The notes beneath the pieces are model-generated. The model was not told the DNA's origin. It searched no databases and saw only the letters and a list, made by a program, of their open reading frames with translations. The position numbers were made by a program, and so were the translations under genes. Below are positions 1-8,446 of a DNA stretch of 64,000 nt, in pieces. Origin of the DNA: Stutzerimonas stutzeri TS44 (GTDB lineage: Bacteria > Pseudomonadota > Gammaproteobacteria > Pseudomonadales > Pseudomonadaceae); contig AJXE01000003.1 in the NCBI GenBank assembly GCA_000263395.1, positions 1 to 64,000 of the forward strand, in the 5' to 3' direction. Every line of letters begins with the position of its first letter. Within the stretch, counting starts at the first letter, position 1.

Positions 1-166
1 TTGCGCAGATGCGCGCCGGCCTGCCGCTGACCGATGCCCAGCGTATCGACCAGCTGGCGCTGGGCAGATTCTCGACGCTGGCGAAGTGCTGGCCGCGGGT
101 CATGGCCAGCAGCAGGATCAGCGCGGCGCCGATTGCCAGTTGCGCGCGGGAGGAAAGGACGTGCAT
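1..166 (-). CDS. Partial small membrane protein downstream of btuB
   Basis: The reading frame opens with ATG at 166 and runs off the left edge without a stop (55 codons seen). The first 22 residues form one hydrophobic segment (AIGAALILLLA), followed by MTRGQHFASVENLPSASW. That stretch resembles a conserved Pseudomonas inner-membrane protein often found beside cobalamin genes. In that family, as I remember it, a hydrophobic AVFFLAG-like segment follows the SASW motif. Here it is replaced by a polar, arginine-rich stretch, so the frame may be shifted or the gene broken after codon 39. It lies 29 bp downstream of btuB on the same strand and is probably cotranscribed. Function unknown. Confidence 0.45.
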   Translation of the reverse strand, partial: MHVLSSRAQLAIGAALILLLAMTRGQHFASVENLPSASWSIRWASVSGRPARICA

Positions 167-195
167 GCGGTGCTCCTCGGGTAGGGGTTGACGGT

Positions 196-2058
196 TCAGA
201 TCGCCTGGTAGCGGACGGTGAAGTACACCGCGCGGCCGGGCTGTTCGTAGGTCTGGGTGGTTTCGTAGTCGCGGTCGAACAGGTTGGCCAGCTTGACCTG
301 CAGGCGCCAGGCGTCATCGACGCGGTATTCGCTACGCAGGTCCACCAGCGCGTAGCCGGGCATGCGTGTGTCCTCGGCGTTGCTGGCCTTGTCGAAGCGC
401 TCGCTGGACGCATACAGCGAGGCGCCCAGGCCGATAGCGCCGAACTGGCGATCGACATCGAGGTTGAACTGGCGCTTGGCGCGGCGCTGCAGCAGGTGGC
501 CGTGGTTGGCCTTGCTGCGATCCTGCGGGTCCATGACGGTCAGGTTGGCCGCTACATCCCAGCCGGCCAGCACCGTGGCGACGCTGGTCTCGATGCCGCG
601 GATGCGCGCCACGTCGACGTTCTCCGGGCGCATGGGGCTGGTACCGGCCCAGACGATCAGATCCTCGATCTGGTTTTCGTAGGCGTTGACGCTCCACTCG
701 CCCCAGCCGTGGCTGCCGCGGATGCCCAGCTCGTAGCTTTGCGACTCCTCCGGTTTGACGTCCGGGTTGCCGGCGGTGAAGGCGCTGGCCGGGTAGTACA
801 GATCGTTGAAGGTCGGCGCGCGGTAGGCGGTGCCGTAGGCGGCGGTGAGCGTCAGCGCCTCGCTCAGCTCGAAGCTGTAGCCGAGGCTGCCGGTATCGTG
901 GGAGCCGAAGAACTCGTCCTTGTCGCGGCGCAGGCCGGCCTGCACGCCGTGCCGGCCGAAGGCGGCCTGATACTGGACGAAGTAGCCGCGGTTGTAGCGG
1001 CTGTCCCGGGCATAGTCGTCACTGCTGTCGATGCGGTCCTGCTGGTAGTCCATGCCGAGGGTCAGCACCTGCGCCTCGCCGACATGGAAATCGTTCTGCC
1101 AACTCAGGCTGTCGCGGCGGGTATCGAAGCGCGAGTAGAAGGCGCCATCCTGGAAGTTGTCGCCCAGGTCCTCGCTGTGGCCGGCCTGCAGGGTGACGTC
1201 CCAGAAGGCCAGCGGCGAGAAGCGCGCGCGGCCGCTGAGCGCCTGCAGCGAGCCGTCGCTGTAGGCATCGCGGCCGCTGGTGCCGCGCGTCGAACGGCCA
1301 TCGAAGTCGCCGTGGTTCTCGCTCTGCAGCCAGCTGCCGTCGAGCTCCAGGCCGTTGGCGAAGCGATAGCCGGCGCGCAGCTGCGCGGACAGCTCGCGGT
1401 AGCCGTCGGCGTCCGGTTCGTAGGCCTTGGGTGCGCTGGCGCGGTAGGCGCGGGCGTTGATGCCGTCGGTGGATTCGCTGGCCACGCCGAGGTTGAACCA
1501 GCCATTGCCCTGACTGCCGGACAGCCCGGCCGAGCCGGTGAAGCTGGAGCGCGAACCGGCGCCCACCGAGAAGTACGGCTTGACGCCAGCGTTGCCGCCG
1601 CGGCGGGTGAAAATCTGGATCACCCCGCCCATCGCCTCCGAGCCGTACAGGCTGGAACGCGGTCCGCGGACGATCTCGATACGCTCGATCTGCTCGATCG
1701 GGATGCTCTGCAGCGCGGCGCTGCCAGAGGTGGCCGAGCCGACACGGATACCGTCGATCAGCACCAGCACGTGCTTGTCGCTGGTGCCGCGAATGGACAC
1801 CGAGGTGCTCCTGCCACGCCCGCCATTGCTGGTGACGCTGACGCCGGCCAGGCGCTGCAGCAGCTCTGGCACACTGCCGGCCTGCTGGCGCTCGATCTGC
1901 TCGCGGGTAATGACGCTGCTGGCGGCAATGGCCACCGGCGAGGCGCCGGTCCGGCTGGCGGTGATCACCTGCTGGCCGAGCAACAGGGCGCCCTCGTGGG
2001 CCAGAGCAACGGAAGGCACGCCCAGCAGGACGGCCGCCAGGGAAAGGGAGTTACGCAT
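196..2058 (-). CDS. btuB: TonB-dependent vitamin B12 outer membrane receptor BtuB
   Basis: Outer-membrane TonB-dependent receptor of 620 aa, the usual BtuB size. ATG at 2058 is chosen because it begins a clear signal peptide (MRNSLSLAAVLLGVPSVALA) and has GGAG upstream; the longer frame reads back into the riboswitch. After the signal come a TonB-box-like stretch (QVITASRTG), the plug domain with RIEIVRGPRSSLYGSEAMGG, and a C-terminal beta-barrel ending in YFTVRYQAI. A barrel normally ends in Phe or Trp, so the Ile end is slightly odd. Cobalamin as substrate follows from the adjacent B12 riboswitch. It binds corrinoid at the surface and moves it to the periplasm using TonB energy. Confidence 0.9.
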   Translation of the reverse strand: MRNSLSLAAVLLGVPSVALAHEGALLLGQQVITASRTGASPVAIAASSVITREQIERQQAGSVPELLQRLAGVSVTSNGGRGRSTSVSIRGTSDKHVLVLIDGIRVGSATSGSAALQSIPIEQIERIEIVRGPRSSLYGSEAMGGVIQIFTRRGGNAGVKPYFSVGAGSRSSFTGSAGLSGSQGNGWFNLGVASESTDGINARAYRASAPKAYEPDADGYRELSAQLRAGYRFANGLELDGSWLQSENHGDFDGRSTRGTSGRDAYSDGSLQALSGRARFSPLAFWDVTLQAGHSEDLGDNFQDGAFYSRFDTRRDSLSWQNDFHVGEAQVLTLGMDYQQDRIDSSDDYARDSRYNRGYFVQYQAAFGRHGVQAGLRRDKDEFFGSHDTGSLGYSFELSEALTLTAAYGTAYRAPTFNDLYYPASAFTAGNPDVKPEESQSYELGIRGSHGWGEWSVNAYENQIEDLIVWAGTSPMRPENVDVARIRGIETSVATVLAGWDVAANLTVMDPQDRSKANHGHLLQRRAKRQFNLDVDRQFGAIGLGASLYASSERFDKASNAEDTRMPGYALVDLRSEYRVDDAWRLQVKLANLFDRDYETTQTYEQPGRAVYFTVRYQAI

Positions 2059-2185
2059 TGGATCAGGGTTCTCCGTCGTGCCCACCCGCACGACCAAAAA
2101 GTCGCTGGAGACAGACGGCAGAACCCGCAGGAAGGAGGCACCCGAAGGTACGCACCCGCTCAGCGCCCGCCGCACTGTCAGTGAA

Positions 2186-2375
2186 ATGCGACAGGCCGGT
2201 CTCCGGGCTTGCGAGCGGATGCCTGGCATCCCGAAACCGCGCCTTCCCGTGCGTGAGCACAGTGGCCGTTGGGTTTCTCGACTCGCCTACCGTTGCGGGG
2301 GCAGCGCCGGAATCGTCATTGCGACTGGACCGGCTTCCCTGTTTCACCTCCTGACCAAGTCAGGGGGCACCTGAA
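2186..2375 (-). promoter_or_regulatory. Cobalamin (AdoCbl) riboswitch
   Basis: Read on the minus strand, the leader contains in order AGGTGCC at its 5' end, GGTGAAACAGGGAAGCCGGT, the core GCTGCCCCCGCAACGGTA, the B12 box GCCACTGTGC, GGGAAGGCGCG and a closing CAAGCCCGGAGACCGGCC. These are the landmark blocks of the B12 element. It lies about 130 nt upstream of the btuB start and should lower BtuB expression when adenosylcobalamin is abundant. Confidence 0.95.
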
Positions 2376-2541
2376 GCGAGGCGCAGGGTAGTCCAAGGCC
2401 GGGAGGGACGCAATCGCGAACATGTCGCGGTCAGCGGCAAACTCCGCTTGCAGATTGCGTGCAACGGCCTGGAACGGCGGACGGCGAGCGGCTTCGAATG
2501 CCACAATGCCCTCCATTCGCCAGGACCGACGACAGCGCCCC

Positions 2542-3345
2542 ATGACCAGCATCGTGCAGATCTCCGACACCCACTTCGGCACCGAGCAGCCCGCGGTGGT
2601 CGAGGCCCTCGAACAGCATGTACGCGAGCATCGCGCCGATCTGCTGGTTTTCTCCGGCGACATCACCCAGCGCGCGCGCCGCGCCCAGTTCGCCGCCGCG
2701 CAGGCGCTGGTACGCCGGCTGGAGGCCGACGGCGTGGGCCGCAGCCTGGTGATTCCGGGCAATCACGACATCCCGCTGTACAACCTCGCGGCGCGCCTGT
2801 TCAGCCCCTACGGCAACTACCGCCGCTACTTCGGCGAGCAGCTGGAGCCGGTGTTCGAGGACGCGCGGATGCTGGTGATCGGGCTGAACACCACTCATCC
2901 GCGGCGACACAAGGACGGTCGCGTCACCCCGCGTCAGGTGCAAGCGGTGGCGCGGCGGCTGGCCGCCAGCGACCCGGCCAAGCTGCGCATCGTGGTGGCG
3001 CATCAGCCGTTCGGCGCGATGGTGGCGAGCGATCTGCGCAACCTGCAGCACGGCGCCGCAGCCGCGCTGCAATGCTGGGCCGAACACGGACTGGATCTGG
3101 TGATGGGCGGGCACATCCACCTGCCCTACGTGCTGCCGCTGTCGCGGCAGTATCCGGGGCTGACGCGGGAAATCTGGATGGTGCAGGCCGGCACCACGCT
3201 GTCGACACGCCTGCGCGGCACCTCGCCGAATTCGCTGAACCGCTTGAAGCTGCAACCGGGAGCCGAGAAGAAGGTCTGCGTCGAGCGCTGGGATCTGTCC
3301 GACGGACGCTTCGTGCCCGCCTCGCACTTCAACCTGGACTGGTGA
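2542..3345 (+). CDS. Calcineurin-like metallophosphoesterase (CpdA/3',5'-cNMP phosphodiesterase class)
   Basis: Cytoplasmic phosphoesterase of 267 aa. The metal-ligand motifs are all present in order: D9-x-H11 (ISDTHFG), GDIT near residue 40, GNHD near 73, AHQPF near 155 and GGHIH near 190. No signal peptide or membrane segment is visible. ATG at 2542 is used because homology begins with SIVQISDTHFG; an upstream in-frame extension of 40 codons looks non-coding. Members of this family hydrolyse cyclic nucleotides or other phosphodiesters with two metal ions. The substrate cannot be read from sequence. It is transcribed divergently from btuB. Confidence 0.85.
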   Translation: MTSIVQISDTHFGTEQPAVVEALEQHVREHRADLLVFSGDITQRARRAQFAAAQALVRRLEADGVGRSLVIPGNHDIPLYNLAARLFSPYGNYRRYFGEQLEPVFEDARMLVIGLNTTHPRRHKDGRVTPRQVQAVARRLAASDPAKLRIVVAHQPFGAMVASDLRNLQHGAAAALQCWAEHGLDLVMGGHIHLPYVLPLSRQYPGLTREIWMVQAGTTLSTRLRGTSPNSLNRLKLQPGAEKKVCVERWDLSDGRFVPASHFNLDW

Positions 3346-3351
3346 AACGCG

Positions 3352-3867
3352 TCAGGGATTGCGCGCCAGCTGCTCGTCCTCGAGGACGCGCTTGGCGCCG
3401 AGATAGGTCCTGGCCCAGTAGCGATTGCCCAGGCTGTCGAGGCGCACCGTGCCGCCGGACGATGGCGCATGGACGAAACGCCCGTCGCCGACGTAGATAC
3501 CGGCATGACTGACCCGGCGCCCGCCGTCGGTGGCGAAGAACAGCAGGTCACCGGTCTGCAGCGCCTCGCGGCCGACATTGGCCGAGCGCATGCGGCTCAT
3601 TTCCACGGTGGTTCGCGGCAGCGCCACGCCCGCCGCGCCGCGGTAGACGTAGCCGATCAGGCCGCTGCAATCGAAACCGCTATCGGGGGTGTTGCCGCCG
3701 TAGCGATAAGGCGTGCCCACCAGCCCAAGCGCGCTGAACAGCACATCTTCGGCCAGCGGCGAGGTGGTCACGGACGGCGCGGTGATTTCGGGAGTGGGCG
3801 CGCGACCGGCGCAGGCAGTCAGCAGCGCGGTCAGGACGAGTAGCGAAAGGCGAGCCGGAAAGGGCAT
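3352..3867 (-). CDS. NlpC/P60 (C40) cell-wall peptidase lipoprotein
   Basis: A 171-aa lipoprotein: the signal peptide ends in the lipobox LLTACAG (Cys19), then a short linker leads to an NlpC/P60 domain. Catalytic residues are visible: Cys in DCSGLIGYVY, His in SHAGIYVGDG and the third polar residue in FVHAPSSGG. Such enzymes cleave peptide cross-links or stem peptides (D-Glu-DAP type) in peptidoglycan. The next gene upstream on the same strand is a paralog, which suggests a tandem duplication. Its stop lies 6 bp from the stop of the convergent phosphoesterase gene. Confidence 0.9.
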   Translation of the reverse strand: MPFPARLSLLVLTALLTACAGRAPTPEITAPSVTTSPLAEDVLFSALGLVGTPYRYGGNTPDSGFDCSGLIGYVYRGAAGVALPRTTVEMSRMRSANVGREALQTGDLLFFATDGGRRVSHAGIYVGDGRFVHAPSSGGTVRLDSLGNRYWARTYLGAKRVLEDEQLARNP

Positions 3868-3946
3868 GACAGAGCGATCCTGGCGGTCGAAACGTCACTC
3901 TGCCGGCACGCGGGGCGTTGCGCAACCCCGCGGCAAGATCGGTCGA

Positions 3947-4573
3947 TCAGTTGTGCGCGGTCGTATGTTCCGCCGGCGCGAGCGCCAATACCCGCTTGGC
4001 CTCCATGTAGCTGGCCCGCCAGTACTTGTCGTCCAGGCTGTCGACCCGCACGCCGCCGCTGCGGCTGCTGGAGGAATGGATGAAGCGGTCGTCGCCGATG
4101 TAGATGCCCGCGTGGGTGACGCGGCCACGGCCACGGTTGTTGAAGAACACCACGTCGCCCGGTTCCAGCTCGCTGCGCTTGACCACCGGCGCGTCGAGGT
4201 TGATCAGCTCGCGGGTCGAACGCGGCAGCTCGAGCCCGGCTTCCTTGCGGAACAGGAAACCGACGAAGCCGCTGCAATCGAAGCCGGTCTTCACCGAGTT
4301 GCCGCCGTAACGATACGGCGTGCCAACCAGAGTGAAACCGCGTTCGAGGATGCTGTCGGCCAGCTGCGGCAGCTGGTATTCGGTGGCATCGGTGAGTTCG
4401 CGCAGGTCCCGCTCGTCCGGTTCGGCGGTGTCGAAGTCGCTGGCGGCCTGATCGAAAACCTGGCCGCTCGGGGCAGAGGTGTAGGCGCTGTCCGGCTGGG
4501 TCTGCTGACCGGCGCAGGCCGTCAGCAGGGCGATGAGTGCGAGGGGCACGAGGGGTGCGAAGCGTTGGCGCAT
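3947..4573 (-). CDS. NlpC/P60 (C40) cell-wall peptidase lipoprotein, paralog
   Basis: A 208-aa lipoprotein with lipobox LLTACAG at the end of a hydrophobic leader that begins MRQRFAPLVPLALIALL, which is why the ATG at 4573 is preferred over an in-frame ATG 24 codons upstream. A roughly 90-residue polar linker separates the lipid anchor from the catalytic domain. Catalytic motifs: DCSGFVGFLF, THAGIYIGDD and FIHSSSSRSGG. It is clearly paralogous to the neighbouring 171-aa protein (YRYGG, DCSG and HAGIY are shared) but has the longer linker, perhaps allowing a different reach into the wall. Predicted peptidoglycan hydrolase of the periplasmic face. Confidence 0.9.
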   Translation of the reverse strand: MRQRFAPLVPLALIALLTACAGQQTQPDSAYTSAPSGQVFDQAASDFDTAEPDERDLRELTDATEYQLPQLADSILERGFTLVGTPYRYGGNSVKTGFDCSGFVGFLFRKEAGLELPRSTRELINLDAPVVKRSELEPGDVVFFNNRGRGRVTHAGIYIGDDRFIHSSSSRSGGVRVDSLDDKYWRASYMEAKRVLALAPAEHTTAHN

Positions 4574-4791
4574 GGGCACGACCGTGTCGGGGAAATTGAA
4601 AGTGCCGGCGACTATGCCTTCAATCGCCTCGATGCGCAAATTCAATTGACCGAAATGTGACGAATCCGCTGCGGCAAAACGTCTGACCGCCCCTCGTCAA
4701 AAAGCCGGCCGTCAGCCGCTGGAAAACGCATCGTTTTCCGCCGTGGCACGCGCCGCGGATGCATGGCAGCGGCGCCTGCACGCATCCGAGT

Positions 4792-5088
4792 TCAGCCCAG
4801 AGCGGGCGCGAGCAGAATGGAATACCCCAACACCAGCAACGGCCAACCAACCAGCGGCCCCAGCAGCCAGCGCCACACCCACAAGCGCGGCACGAAACCG
4901 ACCCCATGCACGAAACCGGCGCTGACGCCCCACATCACCAGCATCAGCTGCGGATGGCTATAACCGCCCTGCCCGTCCAGCATCGCCGCGGGGTGGATCA
5001 GCAGCACCAGCGCCAGCGGCGCGGCCAGCAGCAACGACAGCGTGCGACTGACCGTCCCGTAAAGCGGTCCGGCGCCCACGTTGGTCAC
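4792..5088 (-). CDS. ybgE: Cyd operon protein YbgE-like
   Basis: A 98-aa integral membrane protein with three hydrophobic segments (about residues 16-32, 46-62 and 72-93) and the motifs GYSHPQLMLVMWGVSAGFVH and GVGFVPRLWVWRWL, typical of the YbgE family found at the end of bd-oxidase operons. The start is GTG at 5088, which overlaps the cydX stop by four bases (GTGA), so translation is likely coupled. No ATG fits. The function of YbgE is not settled; the tight operon position suggests assembly or stability of the oxidase. Confidence 0.85.
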   Translation of the reverse strand: MTNVGAGPLYGTVSRTLSLLLAAPLALVLLIHPAAMLDGQGGYSHPQLMLVMWGVSAGFVHGVGFVPRLWVWRWLLGPLVGWPLLVLGYSILLAPALG

Positions 5089-5195
5089 GGCTCGGCATCC
5101 AGGTCCTGCGTGGCTTCGAGCCAGAGCACATTGATGATGCCGAAGCTGCACGCCAGCAACACACCGAGAATCCAGGTGAAGTACCACATCGTCAT
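5085..5195 (-). CDS. cydX: Cytochrome bd oxidase small subunit CydX
   Basis: A 36-codon gene. The product MTMWYFTWILGVLLACSFG is followed by a second half with the conserved NVLWLE motif. It has a single transmembrane helix (residues about 5-24), matching CydX/CbdX, which binds CydA/CydB and stabilises the haem centres. GGGAGAA sits five bases before the first ATG (5195); most CydX proteins start MWYF, so the ATG two codons later is possible. It lies 42 bp after cydB and overlaps ybgE by four bases. Confidence 0.92.
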   Translation of the reverse strand: MTMWYFTWILGVLLACSFGIINVLWLEATQDLDAEP

Positions 5196-5237
5196 TTCTC
5201 CCAGGCGAAGCGGGCGCGACGGCCCGCTTGCACATTT

Positions 5238-6380
5238 TCAATACAGGCCGTGAGGGTTCGCTTCGATCGTCTGCTGATTGATCCGGCCCCACATGCGGAT
5301 GTAGCTCCACAGCGTGTAGCAAAGGATCAGCGGCACGAAGATGCAGGCCACGACAAACATGATGCCCAGCGTCTTGCGGCTCGACACGGCGTCCCACATG
5401 GTCAGGCTCGATGCCGGGTCCAGGCTCGACGGAAAGACGAAGGGGAACAGCGCGAAGCCCGCCGTGCAGATAGCCCCGACGATCATCAGGCTGGTGCCGA
5501 GGAAGCTCAGTCCGCCACTGTTGCGACTCGAGCCGAACAGCGCCAGCAGCGCCCCGAAGATGCCGGCCAGCGGCGCGATCAGCGTGATCGGATAGCGACC
5601 GTAGTTGCCCAGCCAGCCGGCATTGTCCTGCGCCACCTGCTTGTGCAGCAGCGGATTGAGCGCCGCGCCGGGATCGGTGATCGACACCTGGGTGAAGCCC
5701 TGGATGCCCAGCGCCAGCCAAACCCCGGCGGCGACGAAGCCGAGCAGGAACACCAGCGCACACAGACGCGTCGCCTGGCGCGAACGCTCGCCCAGCGCGC
5801 CATCGGTGCGCAGCATCAGCCAGGCGCCGCCATGCGCGCAAAGCATGCTCAGACTGACGATGCCGCACAGCAGCGCGAAGGGATTGAGCAGCGCGAAGAA
5901 CGAGCCGTGGTAGCTGGAGCGCATCAGATCGTCGAGCTGGAACGGCAGGCCGAGGAACAGGTTGCCGAACGCCACACCGAACACCAGCGCTGGCACCGCG
6001 CCGCCGACGAACAGCGCCCAGTCCCAGGCACTGCGCCAGCGCGGGTCCTCGACCTTGCTGCGGTAGTCGAAGCCCACCGGCCGGCAGAACAGCGCGAACA
6101 GCACCAGCAGCATCGCCCAGTACAACCCGGAGAATGCCACCGCATAGACCATCGGCCAGGCGGCGAACAGCGCACCGCCGGCGGTGATGAACCACACCTG
6201 GTTGCCATCCCAGTGCGGCGCGATGGTGTTGATCGCCGCGCGCCGCTCGTGGTCGGTCTTGCCGACGAAGGGCATCAGCGCCATGGCGCCCATATCGAAG
6301 CCATCGGTCAGAGCGAAGCCGATCAGCAGCACGCCGATCAGCACCCACCAGACCAGCTTGAGTACTTCGTAATCGAACAT
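5238..6380 (-). CDS. cydB: Cytochrome bd ubiquinol oxidase subunit II CydB
   Basis: A 380-aa polytopic inner-membrane protein, the standard CydB length. It starts MFDYEVLKLVWWVLIGVLL and contains GFALTDGFDMGA and the NGNQVW-like segment DGNQVWFITAGGALFAAWP, both characteristic of CydB, then further hydrophobic helices up to TLWSYIRMWG near the C-terminus. With CydA it forms the quinol oxidase that reduces oxygen at high affinity without proton pumping. It starts 10 bp after cydA, inside the same operon. Confidence 0.97.
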   Translation of the reverse strand: MFDYEVLKLVWWVLIGVLLIGFALTDGFDMGAMALMPFVGKTDHERRAAINTIAPHWDGNQVWFITAGGALFAAWPMVYAVAFSGLYWAMLLVLFALFCRPVGFDYRSKVEDPRWRSAWDWALFVGGAVPALVFGVAFGNLFLGLPFQLDDLMRSSYHGSFFALLNPFALLCGIVSLSMLCAHGGAWLMLRTDGALGERSRQATRLCALVFLLGFVAAGVWLALGIQGFTQVSITDPGAALNPLLHKQVAQDNAGWLGNYGRYPITLIAPLAGIFGALLALFGSSRNSGGLSFLGTSLMIVGAICTAGFALFPFVFPSSLDPASSLTMWDAVSSRKTLGIMFVVACIFVPLILCYTLWSYIRMWGRINQQTIEANPHGLY

Positions 6381-6390
6381 GGTGGTTTCC

Positions 6391-7974
6391 TCAGGCGTGC
6401 GACGGGACGTGAGCCGCTGCGGCCGCGCCCTGCTCGAAGTGATAACGGCCGGTGTGCAGGCTGCTCGGGCCGAGCCGCGCGAAGCGGATCATCAGGAACA
6501 TCTCCACCACCAGCAGCAGGCTGTAGAAGGCCACCAGCGCAATCAGCGAACCCCAGATATCCCCCGCCGCCAGCGTCGAGGTGGACAGGTGGGTCGGCAG
6601 CACCTCGGCGATCGACCAAGGCTGACGGCCATGCTCGGCGACGTACCAGCCGGTCTGCGCGGCGATCCACGGCAGCGGCAGGCTGAACAGCGCGAATTTC
6701 AGCAGCCACGGCTTGCGCTCGGCGTTGCGCTTGATCGAAGCCCAGCTTGCCAGGGCGAACAGCACCAGCATCAGGAAGCCCGAGGCGACCATCACGCGGA
6801 ACGTCCAGAACAGGCTGAACACATCGGGAATGGTGTCCAGTGCGGCCAGCCTGATCTGCTCGTCGCTGGCATCCACCACGTCGGGCGTGTACTTCTTCAG
6901 CAGCAGGCCGTAGCCCAGATCGTCCTTGACCGCGTTGAAGGCGGCCTTGGCCTGCTCCGAGGTGTCGCCGCCGCGCAGCACCTGCAGCCGCGCGTAGGCG
7001 AGCATGCCGTTGCGGATGCGCAGTTCATGCTCGGCGATCAGGTCCTTGATGCCCTTGACCTCCTCGTCCAGCGAGCGGGTGGCGATCAGCCCGAGCACGT
7101 AGGGAATCTTCACCGCGTAGTCGGTGCGCTGCGCCTCCTGGTTCGGCAGGCCGAACAGGGTGAAGCCCGCCGGCGCCGGATGGGTTTCCCATTCGGCCTC
7201 GATGGCCGCGAGCTTGGTCTTCTGCACATCGCCGATCTCGTAGCCGGATTCATCGCCGAGGATGATCACCGAGATCGTCGACGCCAGGCCGAACACCGCG
7301 GCGATGGCGAACGAGCGGCGGGCGAAGCCGAGGTCACGCTTCTTCAGCAGATAGAAGGAGGAGATCGCCAGCACGAAGATCGCCCCGGTGACATAGCCGG
7401 CCGACACGGTATGGACGAACTTGACCTGCGCCACCGGGTTGAACAGCAGCGCGCCGAAGTCGACCAGCTCCATGCGCATGGTCTGGAAGTTGAACTCCGA
7501 GCCGACCGGATTCTGCATCCAGCCATTGGCGATGAGAATCCACAGCGCCGACAGGTTCGAGCCCAGCGCCACCAGCCAGGTCACGGCCAGGTGCTGCACC
7601 TTGCTAAGCCGATCCCAGCCGAAGAAGAACAGGCCGATGAAGGTGGACTCGAGGAAGAACGCCATCAGCCCTTCGATGGCCAGCGGCGCGCCGAAGATGT
7701 CACCGACATAGTGGCTGTAGTAGGCCCAGTTGGTGCCGAATTGAAACTCCATGGTCAGCCCGGTGGTGACGCCCAGGGCGAAGTTGATGCCGAACAGCTT
7801 GCCCCAGAACTTCACCATGTCCTGATAGACCTGCTTGCCGGTCATCACATAGACCGACTCCATGATCGCCAGCAGGAACGCCAGCCCTAGCGTCAGCGGC
7901 ACGAAGAGAAAGTGATACATCGCCGTCATGGCGAATTGCAGGCGTGACAGATCTACAACGCTTTCCGAGATCAT
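6391..7974 (-). CDS. cydA: Cytochrome bd ubiquinol oxidase subunit I CydA
   Basis: A 527-aa catalytic subunit. Haem ligands can be located: His21 in [10 protein letters not shown] (b595), His in [11 protein letters not shown] (b558) and Met in FRVMVASGF (b558). The periplasmic Q-loop region has [20 protein letters not shown] and a long C-terminal Q-loop, of E. coli length rather than the short CIO type. The ATG at 7974 overlaps the stop of cydP by four bases (ATGA) and has GGGAGG upstream. It oxidises ubiquinol and supports respiration at low oxygen or under cyanide, sulfide or NO stress. Confidence 0.97.
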   Translation of the reverse strand: MISESVVDLSRLQFAMTAMYHFLFVPLTLGLAFLLAIMESVYVMTGKQVYQDMVKFWGKLFGINFALGVTTGLTMEFQFGTNWAYYSHYVGDIFGAPLAIEGLMAFFLESTFIGLFFFGWDRLSKVQHLAVTWLVALGSNLSALWILIANGWMQNPVGSEFNFQTMRMELVDFGALLFNPVAQVKFVHTVSAGYVTGAIFVLAISSFYLLKKRDLGFARRSFAIAAVFGLASTISVIILGDESGYEIGDVQKTKLAAIEAEWETHPAPAGFTLFGLPNQEAQRTDYAVKIPYVLGLIATRSLDEEVKGIKDLIAEHELRIRNGMLAYARLQVLRGGDTSEQAKAAFNAVKDDLGYGLLLKKYTPDVVDASDEQIRLAALDTIPDVFSLFWTFRVMVASGFLMLVLFALASWASIKRNAERKPWLLKFALFSLPLPWIAAQTGWYVAEHGRQPWSIAEVLPTHLSTSTLAAGDIWGSLIALVAFYSLLLVVEMFLMIRFARLGPSSLHTGRYHFEQGAAAAAHVPSHA

Positions 7975-8150
7975 CTCGGCCCTCCCTCGGGATTGGCATC
8001 CCGCTTATCAAGCAAATGCTCGGCGACCCGCGCCGAACCGTTCTCGGGAATGCTGGGAGCATCGAACCAGATGTTTTTTATGCTTATGAGGATCGCGATC
8101 TTGACCAGCAGCACCAGCACGATGTCTCGCCGCAGCGATGACTTGAACAT
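7971..8150 (-). CDS. cydP: Cytochrome oxidase small subunit CydP-like
   Basis: A 59-aa protein, first gene of the cyd operon. It begins [20 protein letters not shown] and has one transmembrane helix (about residues 10-25) after a positively charged N-terminus, then a polar tail. The pattern [22 protein letters not shown] matches the CydP family of single-helix proteins encoded beside cydAB in Pseudomonas and relatives. GGAGG lies eight bases before the ATG, and the stop overlaps cydA by four bases. Presumed accessory subunit; direct evidence for its role is thin. Confidence 0.8.
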   Translation of the reverse strand: MFKSSLRRDIVLVLLVKIAILISIKNIWFDAPSIPENGSARVAEHLLDKRDANPEGGPR

Positions 8151-8446
8151 GCATTCCTCCCTGCTTATGCGCCGACTGTCTCGGTGGCGGCGGGCAGCGG
8201 CATAGCCGCAAACCCTGCGCCATGCGAGACGGAAGAAGTGTCCCGCTCCGCCGAAGCGCTCACAACTGCGACGGCTTGCCTCAGCCCCCGGACGTTGCGG
8301 CGCCTTGGTGCTTGCCGTCTCGCTTGCTCAGCGTAGCCCTTGACGCGCAACGCGCAGCGCTGCTGGCCAGCCCGGCCGGCGACGATTTCCCCGGCGAGCC
8401 GCGGATTCAGCGCCGCACGGACGGCCAGCGCGGCAGACTGTCGCGC
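8151..8446. other. Upstream region of the cyd operon
   Basis: About 300 bp between the cydP start and the end of the next gene (same strand). It must carry the cyd promoter. I looked for an ANR/FNR dyad (TTGAT-N4-ATCAA) and did not find one. A 61-codon frame here has no convincing start site or coding character. Confidence 0.5.

Noticed and set aside
34..2184. Long open frame on the plus strand opposite btuB (716 codons)
   Set aside because: It mirrors the receptor gene, has a repetitive Ala/Val/Gly composition typical of antisense frames in GC-rich DNA, and covers the riboswitch.
4792..6348. One 518-codon frame that spans cydB in another frame and the ybgE-like gene
   Set aside because: Only the last 98 codons are real; the earlier part is out of frame with cydB and cydX.
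8165..8350. A 61-codon minus-strand frame upstream of cydP
   Set aside because: No ribosome site, Arg/Ala-rich shadow composition, and it occupies the expected promoter region.
8151..8446. ANR box before the cyd operon
   Set aside because: No TTGAT-N4-ATCAA-like dyad could be found in this stretch.
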